From Burkholderia pyrrocinia (lineage in GTDB: Bacteria > Pseudomonadota > Gammaproteobacteria > Burkholderiales > Burkholderiaceae), in contig NZ_CP094459.1 in assembly GCF_022809715.1 (NCBI RefSeq), positions 992,001 to 1,056,000 on the forward strand: a DNA stretch of 64,000 bases, given 5' to 3'. The stretch's first letter is position 1; every line of letters begins with the position of its first letter. This document shows positions 56,963 to 64,000 of this stretch, one piece after another. The translations under genes were made by a program, and so were the position numbers. The notes below the pieces were generated by a model. It worked only from the letters and a program-made list of their open reading frames with translations. It did no database searches and was not told the DNA's origin.

Positions 56963-58675
56963 ATGTCCGACCTGCAAACCTCCACCCCGAATACCGAATC
57001 CTTTGCGGCTCTGTTCGAAGAGTCGCTGACCCGCCAAGACATGCGCGCCGGCGAAGTGATTTCCGCCGAAGTCGTGCGCGTCGACCACAACTTCGTGGTC
57101 GTCAATGCAGGCCTGAAGTCCGAGGCTTACATTCCGATCGAGGAATTCCTGAACGATCAGGGCGAGGTTGAGGTGCAGTCGGGCGATTTCGTGTCCGTCG
57201 CGATCGACGCACTCGAAAACGGCTACGGCGACACGATCCTGTCGCGCGACAAGGCGAAGCGCCTTGCATCGTGGCTGTCGCTGGAAAAGGCCCTCGACAA
57301 CAACGAACTCGTCACCGGCACGATCACCGGCAAGGTGAAGGGCGGCATGACCGTGATGGTCAACGGCATCCGCGCGTTCCTGCCGGGTTCGCTGGTCGAC
57401 ACGCGTCCGGTCAAGGACACGACCCCGTACGAAGGCAAGACGCTCGAGTTCCGCGTGATCAAGCTCGATCGCAAGCGTAACAACGTCGTGCTGTCGCGTC
57501 GTGCAGTGATCGAAGCGACGCAAGGCGAAGAGCGCGCGAAGCTGCTCGAGACGCTGAAGGAAGGCGCGATCGTCAACGGCGTGGTCAAGAACATCACCGA
57601 CTACGGTGCGTTCGTCGACCTCGGCGGCATCGACGGCCTGCTGCACATCACCGACATCGCATGGCGTCGTGTGCGTCACCCGAGCGAAGTCCTGTCGGTT
57701 GGCCAGGAAGTCACCGCGAAGATCCTCAAGTTCGACCAGGAGAAGAACCGCGTCTCGCTGGGCATCAAGCAACTGGGCGACGATCCGTGGGAAGGCATCT
57801 CGCGCCGTTACCCGTCGGGCACGCGCCTGTTCGGCAAGGTCACGAACATCACCGACTACGGCGCATTCGTCGAAGTGGAATCGGGCATCGAAGGCCTCGT
57901 CCACGTGTCGGAAATGGACTGGACCAACAAGAACGTTGCTCCGTCGAAGGTTGTCCAGCTCGGCGACGAAGTCGAAGTCATGGTTCTCGAGATCGACGAA
58001 GACCGTCGTCGTATCAGCCTCGGCATGAAGCAGTGCAAGCCGAATCCGTGGGATGACTTCAGCCGCAACTTCAAGAAGGGCGACAAGATCACGGGCGCAA
58101 TCAAGTCGATCACCGACTTCGGCGTGTTCATCGGTCTGCCGGGCGGCATCGACGGCCTGGTCCACCTGTCGGACCTGTCGTGGAGCGAAGCTGGCGAAGA
58201 AGCCGTTCGCAAGTACAAGAAGGGCGACGAAGTCGAAGCAATCGTGCTCGGTATCGACGTCGAGAAGGAGCGTATTTCGCTCGGCATCAAGCAACTCGAA
58301 GGCGACCCGTTCAGCAACTACGTTGCAATGAACGACAAGGGCTCGATCGTCGACGGCGTCGTGAAGACGGTCGATGCGAAGGGTGCGGTCATCACGCTGA
58401 CGGGCGACATCGAAGGCTACCTGCGCGCATCGGAAATCTCGCAGGATCGCGTCGAAGATGCACGCAACGTGCTGAAGGAAGGCGACAAGGTCAACGCGAT
58501 GGTGATCAACATCGATCGCAAGTCGCGTGGCATCAACCTGTCGATCAAGGCGAAGGATTCGGCCGAGCAACAGGAAGCGATCCGCGGCCTGCAATCGGAC
58601 TCGAGCGCTGCTGCGACCGGTACGACCAACCTCGGCGCGCTGCTGAAGGCGAAGCTCGACGGCCAGAACCAGTAA
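56963..58675 (+). CDS. rpsA: 30S ribosomal protein S1
   Basis: S1 holds mRNA on the ribosome and unwinds its structure. The 570-residue protein has six S1 (OB-fold) domains, the last four visible as repeated [21 protein letters not shown], [21 protein letters not shown] and [21 protein letters not shown] units. The start [14 protein letters not shown] follows the family. Like other rpsA genes it has no real Shine-Dalgarno (CAGATTTTT before the ATG), which fits S1 feedback on its own mRNA. Confidence 0.98.
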   Translation: MSDLQTSTPNTESFAALFEESLTRQDMRAGEVISAEVVRVDHNFVVVNAGLKSEAYIPIEEFLNDQGEVEVQSGDFVSVAIDALENGYGDTILSRDKAKRLASWLSLEKALDNNELVTGTITGKVKGGMTVMVNGIRAFLPGSLVDTRPVKDTTPYEGKTLEFRVIKLDRKRNNVVLSRRAVIEATQGEERAKLLETLKEGAIVNGVVKNITDYGAFVDLGGIDGLLHITDIAWRRVRHPSEVLSVGQEVTAKILKFDQEKNRVSLGIKQLGDDPWEGISRRYPSGTRLFGKVTNITDYGAFVEVESGIEGLVHVSEMDWTNKNVAPSKVVQLGDEVEVMVLEIDEDRRRISLGMKQCKPNPWDDFSRNFKKGDKITGAIKSITDFGVFIGLPGGIDGLVHLSDLSWSEAGEEAVRKYKKGDEVEAIVLGIDVEKERISLGIKQLEGDPFSNYVAMNDKGSIVDGVVKTVDAKGAVITLTGDIEGYLRASEISQDRVEDARNVLKEGDKVNAMVINIDRKSRGINLSIKAKDSAEQQEAIRGLQSDSSAAATGTTNLGALLKAKLDGQNQ

Positions 58676-58697
58676 GCCTCACGAGGTCTGCTGAAGT

Positions 58698-59021
58698 ATG
58701 ACCAAATCCGAGTTGGTCGCGCAGCTGGCATCGCGATTTCCGCAACTTGTCCTCAAGGATGCGGATTTCGCGGTGAAAACGATGCTCGATGCGATGTCCG
58801 ATGCCCTGGCGAAAGGGCATCGCATCGAAATTCGGGGTTTCGGCAGCTTCGGCCTCAACCGTCGCCCGGCGCGCGTCGGACGCAACCCGAAGTCGGGGGA
58901 GAAAGTGCAGGTGCCCGAGAAGTTCGTGCCGCACTTCAAGCCTGGCAAGGAATTGCGTGAACGCGTCGACGGCCGCGCCGGTGAGCCGCTGAAGGCTGAT
59001 GATCCGGACGACGAGCGTTGA
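58698..59021 (+). CDS. ihfB: Integration host factor beta subunit
   Basis: This is a nucleoid DNA-bending protein, a heterodimer with IhfA. The 107-residue protein has [15 protein letters not shown], the arm [31 protein letters not shown] with the intercalating Pro, and [13 protein letters not shown]. The usual rpsA-ihfB pair has a 22-nt gap. The tail ([14 protein letters not shown]) is a little longer than in E. coli. Confidence 0.96.
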   Translation: MTKSELVAQLASRFPQLVLKDADFAVKTMLDAMSDALAKGHRIEIRGFGSFGLNRRPARVGRNPKSGEKVQVPEKFVPHFKPGKELRERVDGRAGEPLKADDPDDER

Positions 59022-59064
59022 GCGTCGTTCGGTTTGCCCGGAACCTGTCCGGCGAAGGCTGAAG

Positions 59065-59096
59065 AAAAAAGCGCCCCTTGCGGGCGCTTTTTTCGT
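59065..59096 (+). terminator. Intrinsic terminator after ihfB
   Basis: AAAAAAGCGCCC-CTTGC-GGGCGCTTTTTT, a textbook stem with T6, lies 44 nt past ihfB. Confidence 0.92.
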
Positions 59097-59230
59097 TTCC
59101 GGCAACCGCAGCGCAATGGGGCGAGCAGGATCTGCGCAGCCGCGGAAACGCTTCCTTTACAATACGGGTCGATTCGGTGCGACGAAGGGGAGTCGCGCGC
59201 CGCGGCAAACCTCAACAAAGAGAGGGCTTC

Positions 59231-59524
59231 ATGAAGTTTATCGTCTGGCTGATCCGGGTATTGGTGTTCGTGCTGCTGCTGGTGCTCGCGCTGGCCAATA
59301 CGCAAACCGCGACGCTGAATTTTGTTGCCGGCTATGCATGGCAAGCGCCGCTGATCCTGATCGGCCTCGCGTTCTTCGTCGTGGGGCTGCTGGCCGGCCT
59401 GCTGTCCGCGCTGCCTTCGATCTTCCGTCTGCGTCTCGAGAACGGGCGCCTGAAGCGCGATCTGCGCGCGGCGCGCGAAACGCCTGCCGTCATCGACCAG
59501 CCGCCGATGCCGCCCGTCATTTAA
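59231..59524 (+). CDS. lapA: LapA family inner-membrane protein (DUF1049)
   Basis: This is a 97-residue protein with two hydrophobic helices (FIVWLIRVLVFVLLLVLALA and APLILIGLAFFVVGLLAGLL) joined by NTQTATLNFVAGYAWQ, then a basic amphipathic segment (LRLENGRLKRDLRAARE). E. coli LapA (YciS) acts with LapB in LPS assembly. lapB follows in the usual order, 53 nt downstream. The start is behind GAGAGGGCTTC. Confidence 0.93.
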   Translation: MKFIVWLIRVLVFVLLLVLALANTQTATLNFVAGYAWQAPLILIGLAFFVVGLLAGLLSALPSIFRLRLENGRLKRDLRAARETPAVIDQPPMPPVI

Positions 59525-59577
59525 CACGGACGCCGCGCGATAATCGCGCGGTTTTCGTCTCTGCTTCGATATTTCGC

Positions 59578-60750
59578 ATGGATCTGGATTTCTGGTGGTT
59601 GCTCGCGATTCCGGTTGCGTTCGCGCTCGGTTGGGCGGCGTCACGCTATGACCTGAAGAATCTCCTGTCGGAGAGTGCCAACCTGCCGCGATCGTATTTT
59701 CGCGGCCTGAATTTTCTGTTGAACGAACAACCGGACAAGGCGATCGACGCGTTCATCGAGGTCGCCAAGCTCGACCCCGAGACGGTCGAGCTGCACTTCG
59801 CGCTCGGCAACCTGTTCCGCCGTCGCGGTGAAACCGACCGTGCAATCCGCGTGCACCAGAACCTGCTGAGCCGTACGGACCTGCCGGTCAACGAGCGCGA
59901 CCATGCGCTGTACGAGCTCGGCCAGGATTTCCTCAAGGCCGGCCTGCTCGATCGCGCCGAGGAGGCGTTCCACAAGCTCGCCGACGGCGACTACGCGCTT
60001 GGCGCACAGCGGGCGCTGCTGACGATCTACGAGATCGAGAAGGACTGGAACAAGTCGATCGATACCGCGAAGCGCATCGAGTCGATGAGCGACAAACCGC
60101 TCGGCACCGAAATCGCGCAGTTTCACTGCGAACTCGCGCAGGACGCGTTGCAGCGCAAGAACGCGGCTGCGGCCGCAGAGCAACTGCGGCTCGCGCTGAC
60201 CGTGAACCCGCAGAACGTTCGCGCGACGATCCTGTCCGGCGATGCCGCGGAGGCGGAGGGCAATCACGCGGCTGCGATCGAGCACTGGAAGCGTGTCGAA
60301 GCGCAGAACCCGGCGTATCTGCCGCTCGTCGCCGACAAGCTGATGAAGGCCTATGTCGCGCTCGGCAAGAACGTCGACGGCGCGGAGCTGCTGATGGGGT
60401 ATGTCGACCGCTATCCGTCGAACGACCTGCTCGACATCGCCTATCAGCATATCGCGGGGTTGCGCGGCCAGGATGCAGCGCACACGCTCGCGCGCGCGCA
60501 GATGGAGAAGTCGCCGAACCTGTCGGGGATGCTGCACCTGCTCGATGCGCAGATCGCGGCGGCCGACGAACCGCGTCGTAAGGAACTTGAAATGATGCGT
60601 GCGCTGATCAAGCAGCGCACGAAAAATCTGCCACGGTATACGTGCCAGAATTGCGGTTTCCGGGCGCGGCTCTTCTACTGGCAGTGCCCCGGATGCAGCG
60701 GCTGGGAAACCTATGCGCCGCGCCGCGTCGAACCTGCGATGTCGAGCTGA
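59578..60750 (+). CDS. lapB: Lipopolysaccharide assembly protein LapB (YciM)
   Basis: The 390-residue protein is anchored by an N-terminal helix (FWWLLAIPVAFALGWAASRY) with a cytosolic TPR array (residues ~65-330) and a C-terminal rubredoxin-like zinc site (CQNCGFRARLFYWQCPGCSGW). In E. coli LapB regulates LpxC turnover and thereby LPS amount. Both Cys pairs are intact. Together with lapA and the downstream heptose genes it makes an LPS-related block. Confidence 0.95.
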   Translation: MDLDFWWLLAIPVAFALGWAASRYDLKNLLSESANLPRSYFRGLNFLLNEQPDKAIDAFIEVAKLDPETVELHFALGNLFRRRGETDRAIRVHQNLLSRTDLPVNERDHALYELGQDFLKAGLLDRAEEAFHKLADGDYALGAQRALLTIYEIEKDWNKSIDTAKRIESMSDKPLGTEIAQFHCELAQDALQRKNAAAAAEQLRLALTVNPQNVRATILSGDAAEAEGNHAAAIEHWKRVEAQNPAYLPLVADKLMKAYVALGKNVDGAELLMGYVDRYPSNDLLDIAYQHIAGLRGQDAAHTLARAQMEKSPNLSGMLHLLDAQIAAADEPRRKELEMMRALIKQRTKNLPRYTCQNCGFRARLFYWQCPGCSGWETYAPRRVEPAMSS

Positions 60751-60840
60751 TCCCGGCACGCGGAACCAACGCGCAGCGGTTGTCGCCGGGCTCGGCCCGG
60801 CGGCCAAGTTAGTCAATTACCGGGAAGTACCGGAACATCT

Positions 60841-62241
60841 ATGAAAATCACCATCATCGGCACCGGCTATGTCGGCCTCGTCACGGGCTCATGCCTCGCG
60901 GAGATCGGTCACGACGTCTTCTGTCTCGACGTCGATCCGCGCAAGATCGACATCCTGAATAACGGCGGGATGCCGATTCACGAACCGGGGCTGCTGGACA
61001 TCATCGCGCGCAACCGCGCGGCGGGGCGCCTGCGCTTTTCGACCGACCTCGAGGCGAGCGTCGCGCACGGCGAGATCCAGTTCATTGCGGTCGGCACGCC
61101 GCCCGACGAGGACGGCTCGGCCGACCTGCAATACGTGCTCGAGGCCGCGCGCAACATCGGCCGCCACATGACGGGCTTCAAGGTGATCGTCGACAAGTCG
61201 ACGGTGCCGGTCGGTACCGCGCAGCGCGTGCGCGGCGTGGTCGACGAGGCGCTTGCCGCACGCGGGCTCGGCGGCAGCGTCGCGCATCGCTTCTCGGTCG
61301 TGTCGAACCCGGAATTCCTGAAGGAAGGCGCCGCGGTCGAGGACTTCATGCGCCCTGACCGGATCATCATCGGTGTCGACGGCGACGAGACGGGCACGAT
61401 CGCGCGCGAGAAGATGAAGAAGCTTTACGCGCCGTTCAACCGCAACCACGAGCGGACGATCTACATGGACGTGCGTTCGGCCGAATTCGCGAAATATGCG
61501 GCGAATGCGATGCTCGCGACGCGTATCTCGTTCATGAACGAGATGTCGAATCTCGCCGACAAGGTCGGTGCCGACATCGAGGCCGTGCGCCGCGGGATCG
61601 GCTCCGATCCGCGCATCGGCTACCACTTCCTGTACGCGGGCGTCGGCTACGGCGGCTCGTGCTTCCCGAAGGACGTCCAGGCGCTGATTCGCACCGCGGG
61701 CGAGAACGGCCAGCCGCTGCGCATCCTGGAAGCCGTCGAGGCGGCCAACCATGCGCAGAAGGACGTGCTGATCGGCAAGATCGAGCAGCGCTTCGGCGCC
61801 GACTTGACCGGCCGCGAGTTCGCGGTCTGGGGCCTGGCGTTCAAGCCGAACACCGACGACATGCGCGAGGCGCCGAGCCGCCGCTTGATCGCCGCGCTGC
61901 TCGAGCGCGGCGCGATCGTGCGCGCGTACGATCCGGTCGCGGTCGACGAGGCGCGGCGCGTGTTCGCGCTGGATTTCGGCGACGATGCGGATGCGCTTGC
62001 ACGGCTGCAGCTCGTCGATACGCAGGACGTCGCCGTGACGGGTGCGGACGCGCTCGTGATCGTGACCGAATGGAAGGAATTCCGGAGCCCCGATTTCACG
62101 CGCCTGAAGGCCGAACTGAAGGCGCCGGTGATTTTCGACGGGCGCAACCTGTACGAGCCGGACGCGATGGCCGAACTGGGCATCGACTACTATGCGATCG
62201 GCCGGCCGTATGTCGATCCCCAGTCGTTCTCCCGTGGCTGA
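60841..62241 (+). CDS. ugd: UDP-glucose 6-dehydrogenase
   Basis: It oxidises UDP-glucose twice to UDP-glucuronate with NAD+. The 466-residue protein has the N-terminal [24 protein letters not shown], the catalytic Cys274 in [16 protein letters not shown], and the C-terminal UDP-binding domain. UDP-GlcA is the precursor of Ara4N, which Burkholderia lipid A needs, and of polysaccharides. hldA follows after 7 nt. Confidence 0.96.
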   Translation: MKITIIGTGYVGLVTGSCLAEIGHDVFCLDVDPRKIDILNNGGMPIHEPGLLDIIARNRAAGRLRFSTDLEASVAHGEIQFIAVGTPPDEDGSADLQYVLEAARNIGRHMTGFKVIVDKSTVPVGTAQRVRGVVDEALAARGLGGSVAHRFSVVSNPEFLKEGAAVEDFMRPDRIIIGVDGDETGTIAREKMKKLYAPFNRNHERTIYMDVRSAEFAKYAANAMLATRISFMNEMSNLADKVGADIEAVRRGIGSDPRIGYHFLYAGVGYGGSCFPKDVQALIRTAGENGQPLRILEAVEAANHAQKDVLIGKIEQRFGADLTGREFAVWGLAFKPNTDDMREAPSRRLIAALLERGAIVRAYDPVAVDEARRVFALDFGDDADALARLQLVDTQDVAVTGADALVIVTEWKEFRSPDFTRLKAELKAPVIFDGRNLYEPDAMAELGIDYYAIGRPYVDPQSFSRG

Positions 62242-62248
62242 TCACACG

Positions 62249-63199
62249 ATGAATACTCTCCGCGAAGTCGTTCCGGTGCCGCGCGCGCAGCTCGCGCGCT
62301 CGCGTGTGCTTGTCGTCGGCGACGTGATGCTCGACCGTTACTGGTTCGGCAACGTCGATCGAATTTCGCCGGAAGCGCCGGTGCCGGTCGTGCACGTGCA
62401 GCGTCAGGAAGAGCGGCTCGGGGGTGCGGCCAACGTCGCGCGCAATGCCGTGACGCTCGGCGGCCAGGCCGGATTGCTGTGCGTCGTCGGTTGCGACGAA
62501 CCCGGCGAGCGGATCGTCGAGATGCTCGGCAGCAGCGGCGTGACGCCGTATCTCGAGCGCGACCCGACGCTGCCGACCACGATCAAGCTGCGCGTGCTCG
62601 CACGCCAGCAGCAACTGCTGCGCGTCGACTTCGAGGCGATGCCTACGCACGAGGTGCTGCTCGCGGGGCTCGCGCGCTTCGACGCGCTGCTGCCGCAGCA
62701 CGACGTCGTGCTGATGTCGGATTACGCGAAGGGCGGCCTGACGCACGTCACGACGATGATCGAGAAAGCGCGGGCGGCCGGCAAGGCCGTCCTCGTCGAC
62801 CCGAAGGGCGACGACTGGGCGCGCTACCGCGGCGCCTCGCTGATCACGCCGAATCGCGCGGAGTTGCGCGAAGTGGTCGGGCAGTGGAAATCGGAAGATG
62901 ATCTGCGCGCGCGCGTTGCGAATCTGCGTGCGGAACTCGGCATCGACGCGCTGCTGCTCACGCGTTCCGAAGAGGGCATGACGCTCTTTTCCGCCACCGG
63001 CGAACTGCACGCACCGGCGCTTGCGCGCGAGGTGTACGACGTGTCGGGCGCGGGCGATACCGTGATCGCGACGGTCGCGACGATGCTCGGCGCAGGCGTG
63101 CCGCTCGTCGACGCGGTCGTGCTCGCGAATCGCGCGGCAGGCATCGTGGTCGGCAAGCTCGGCACGGCCACGGTGGACTACGACGAACTGTTTCACTGA
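62249..63199 (+). CDS. hldA: D-glycero-beta-D-manno-heptose-7-phosphate kinase
   Basis: This is a PfkB-type sugar kinase for LPS core heptose (316 residues). VLVVGDVMLDRYWFGNVDRISPEAPVPVVHV and the ADP-binding YDVSGAGDTVIATVATMLGAG with the catalytic Asp are both present. It has only the kinase domain; the nucleotidyltransferase part of E. coli HldE is absent and must be a separate hldC elsewhere, as is usual in beta-proteobacteria. Confidence 0.94.
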   Translation: MNTLREVVPVPRAQLARSRVLVVGDVMLDRYWFGNVDRISPEAPVPVVHVQRQEERLGGAANVARNAVTLGGQAGLLCVVGCDEPGERIVEMLGSSGVTPYLERDPTLPTTIKLRVLARQQQLLRVDFEAMPTHEVLLAGLARFDALLPQHDVVLMSDYAKGGLTHVTTMIEKARAAGKAVLVDPKGDDWARYRGASLITPNRAELREVVGQWKSEDDLRARVANLRAELGIDALLLTRSEEGMTLFSATGELHAPALAREVYDVSGAGDTVIATVATMLGAGVPLVDAVVLANRAAGIVVGKLGTATVDYDELFH

Positions 63200-63262
63200 G
63201 CGCATTCGGCGGCGCGACGAGCGCGTCGCACGAGTGGCTCGCACTTTTCAGGCAGGACGATC

Positions 63263-64000
63263 ATGACCCTCATCGTCACCGGCGCAGCCGGTTTTATCGG
63301 CGCGAACATCGTCAAGGCGCTCAACGAGCGCGGCGAGACGCGCATCATCGCGGTCGACAACCTGACGCGCGCGGACAAGTTCCGCAATCTCGTCGATTGC
63401 GAGATCGACGACTATCTCGACAAGACGGAATTCGTCGAACGCTTCGCGCGCGGCGACTTCGGCAAGGTGCGCGCGGTGTTCCACGAAGGCGCCTGTTCGG
63501 ACACGATGGAAACCGACGGCCGCTACATGATGGACAACAACTTCCGCTACAGCCGCGCGGTGCTCGACGCGTGCCTCGCGCAAGGCGCGCAGTTCCTGTA
63601 CGCGTCGTCGGCCGCGATCTACGGCGGCTCGACGCGTTTCGTCGAGGAGCGCGACGTCGAGGCGCCGCTGAACGTGTACGGCTATTCGAAGTTCCTGTTC
63701 GACCAGGTGATCCGTCGCGTGCTGCCGACCGCGAAGAGCCAGATCGCCGGCTTCCGCTATTTCAACGTGTACGGCGCGCGCGAAACGCACAAGGGCCGCA
63801 TGGCGTCGGTTGCGTTCCACAACTTCAACCAGTTCCGCGCGGAAGGCAAGGTGAAGCTGTTCGGCGAGTACAACGGCTATGCACCGGGCGAGCAGACGCG
63901 CGATTTCGTGTCGGTCGAGGACGTCGCGAAGGTGAACCTGTTCTTCTTCGATCATCCGGAGAAGTCGGGCATCTTCAACCTCGGCACGGGCCGTGCGCAG
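63263..64000 (+). CDS. hldD: ADP-L-glycero-D-manno-heptose 6-epimerase, 3' end missing
   Basis: This is the N-terminal 246 residues of HldD (about 330 in full), cut by the window end. The NAD(P)-binding [17 protein letters not shown], the [13 protein letters not shown] segment, the Ser/Tyr-Lys catalytic region ([20 protein letters not shown]) and [17 protein letters not shown] are in order. It converts the ADP-D-heptose to the L-form for the LPS core. Its partner hldA is 63 nt upstream. Confidence 0.96.
   Translation, partial: MTLIVTGAAGFIGANIVKALNERGETRIIAVDNLTRADKFRNLVDCEIDDYLDKTEFVERFARGDFGKVRAVFHEGACSDTMETDGRYMMDNNFRYSRAVLDACLAQGAQFLYASSAAIYGGSTRFVEERDVEAPLNVYGYSKFLFDQVIRRVLPTAKSQIAGFRYFNVYGARETHKGRMASVAFHNFNQFRAEGKVKLFGEYNGYAPGEQTRDFVSVEDVAKVNLFFFDHPEKSGIFNLGTGRAQ

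Overview
The window is GC-rich (Burkholderia-like codon use) and looks like chromosome 1 of a Burkholderia species, probably of the cepacia complex or a close relative. The support is the gene order gmk-rpoZ-spoT and ompA-ubiG-gph-ssrA, the run gyrA-serC-pheA-tyrA-aroA-cmk-rpsA-ihfB-lapA-lapB, the tmRNA tag ANDDTFALAA typical of beta-proteobacteria, a Burkholderia-type general porin, and DUF4148, DUF2968 and DUF4136 proteins common in Burkholderiaceae. Species cannot be fixed from the sequence alone. I see no prophage, intact insertion sequence or CRISPR array; most of the window is core chromosome.

Layout. 1-4.3 kb: yicC (cut by the window edge), gmk, rpoZ and spoT. 4.4-4.9 kb: three identical tRNA-Arg(ACG) genes on the minus strand. 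5-8.1 kb: greB, a general porin, an unannotated plus-strand small RNA candidate, and a CspA-type cold-shock gene with a long leader. 8.2-13.5 kb: an exonuclease/GIY-YIG fusion, a secreted chorismate mutase, a possible 48-residue protein, and a DUF2946 plus TonB-dependent receptor pair. 13.7-16.3 kb: a GlsB-type membrane protein, a DUF2783-like gene behind the truncated end of a FAD monooxygenase next to tRNA-Thr(CGT), and fbp. 16.5-20.8 kb: pepN, a DUF4136 lipoprotein, and a UPF0016 manganese exporter under a yybP-ykoY riboswitch.

21.1-28.4 kb: purine catabolism (xdhC, adenosine/adenine deaminase, guaD), dsbB, and an amidase with its GntR regulator. 28.5-36.9 kb: a class I glutamine amidotransferase-type hydrolase, DUF2968, a one-helix membrane protein divergent from a citrate-type MHS transporter, a TPR/glycosyltransferase-like protein and a FAD monooxygenase. 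36.9-43.5 kb: the NAD-dependent molybdenum formate dehydrogenase operon fdsGBAD, divergent from a ModE-HTH/PBP-like regulator. 43.5-47.5 kb: two small secreted proteins, tmRNA, gph, ubiG and an OmpA-family protein.

48-64 kb: the gyrA-to-rpsA aromatic supraoperon, then ihfB, lapAB, and the UDP-glucuronate/heptose genes ugd, hldA and hldD (hldD is cut by the window end). serC, pheA, tyrA and aroA supply serine and aromatic amino acids. lapAB, ugd, hldA and hldD all bear on lipopolysaccharide: LapB regulates LPS synthesis, Ugd supplies UDP-GlcA (the Ara4N precursor), and HldA/HldD make the heptose of the inner core.

The points most worth a second look are: an orphan plus-strand intrinsic terminator with a structured RNA upstream (7146-7230); the FAD-monooxygenase remnant abutting tRNA-Thr (about 14.4-14.9 kb); the absence of fdsC from the fds operon and of the usual hisC-type aminotransferase between pheA and tyrA; unexplained Ala/Arg-rich spacers that end in overlaps with the starts of guaD and xdhC; and strong palindromes in several divergent promoter regions.
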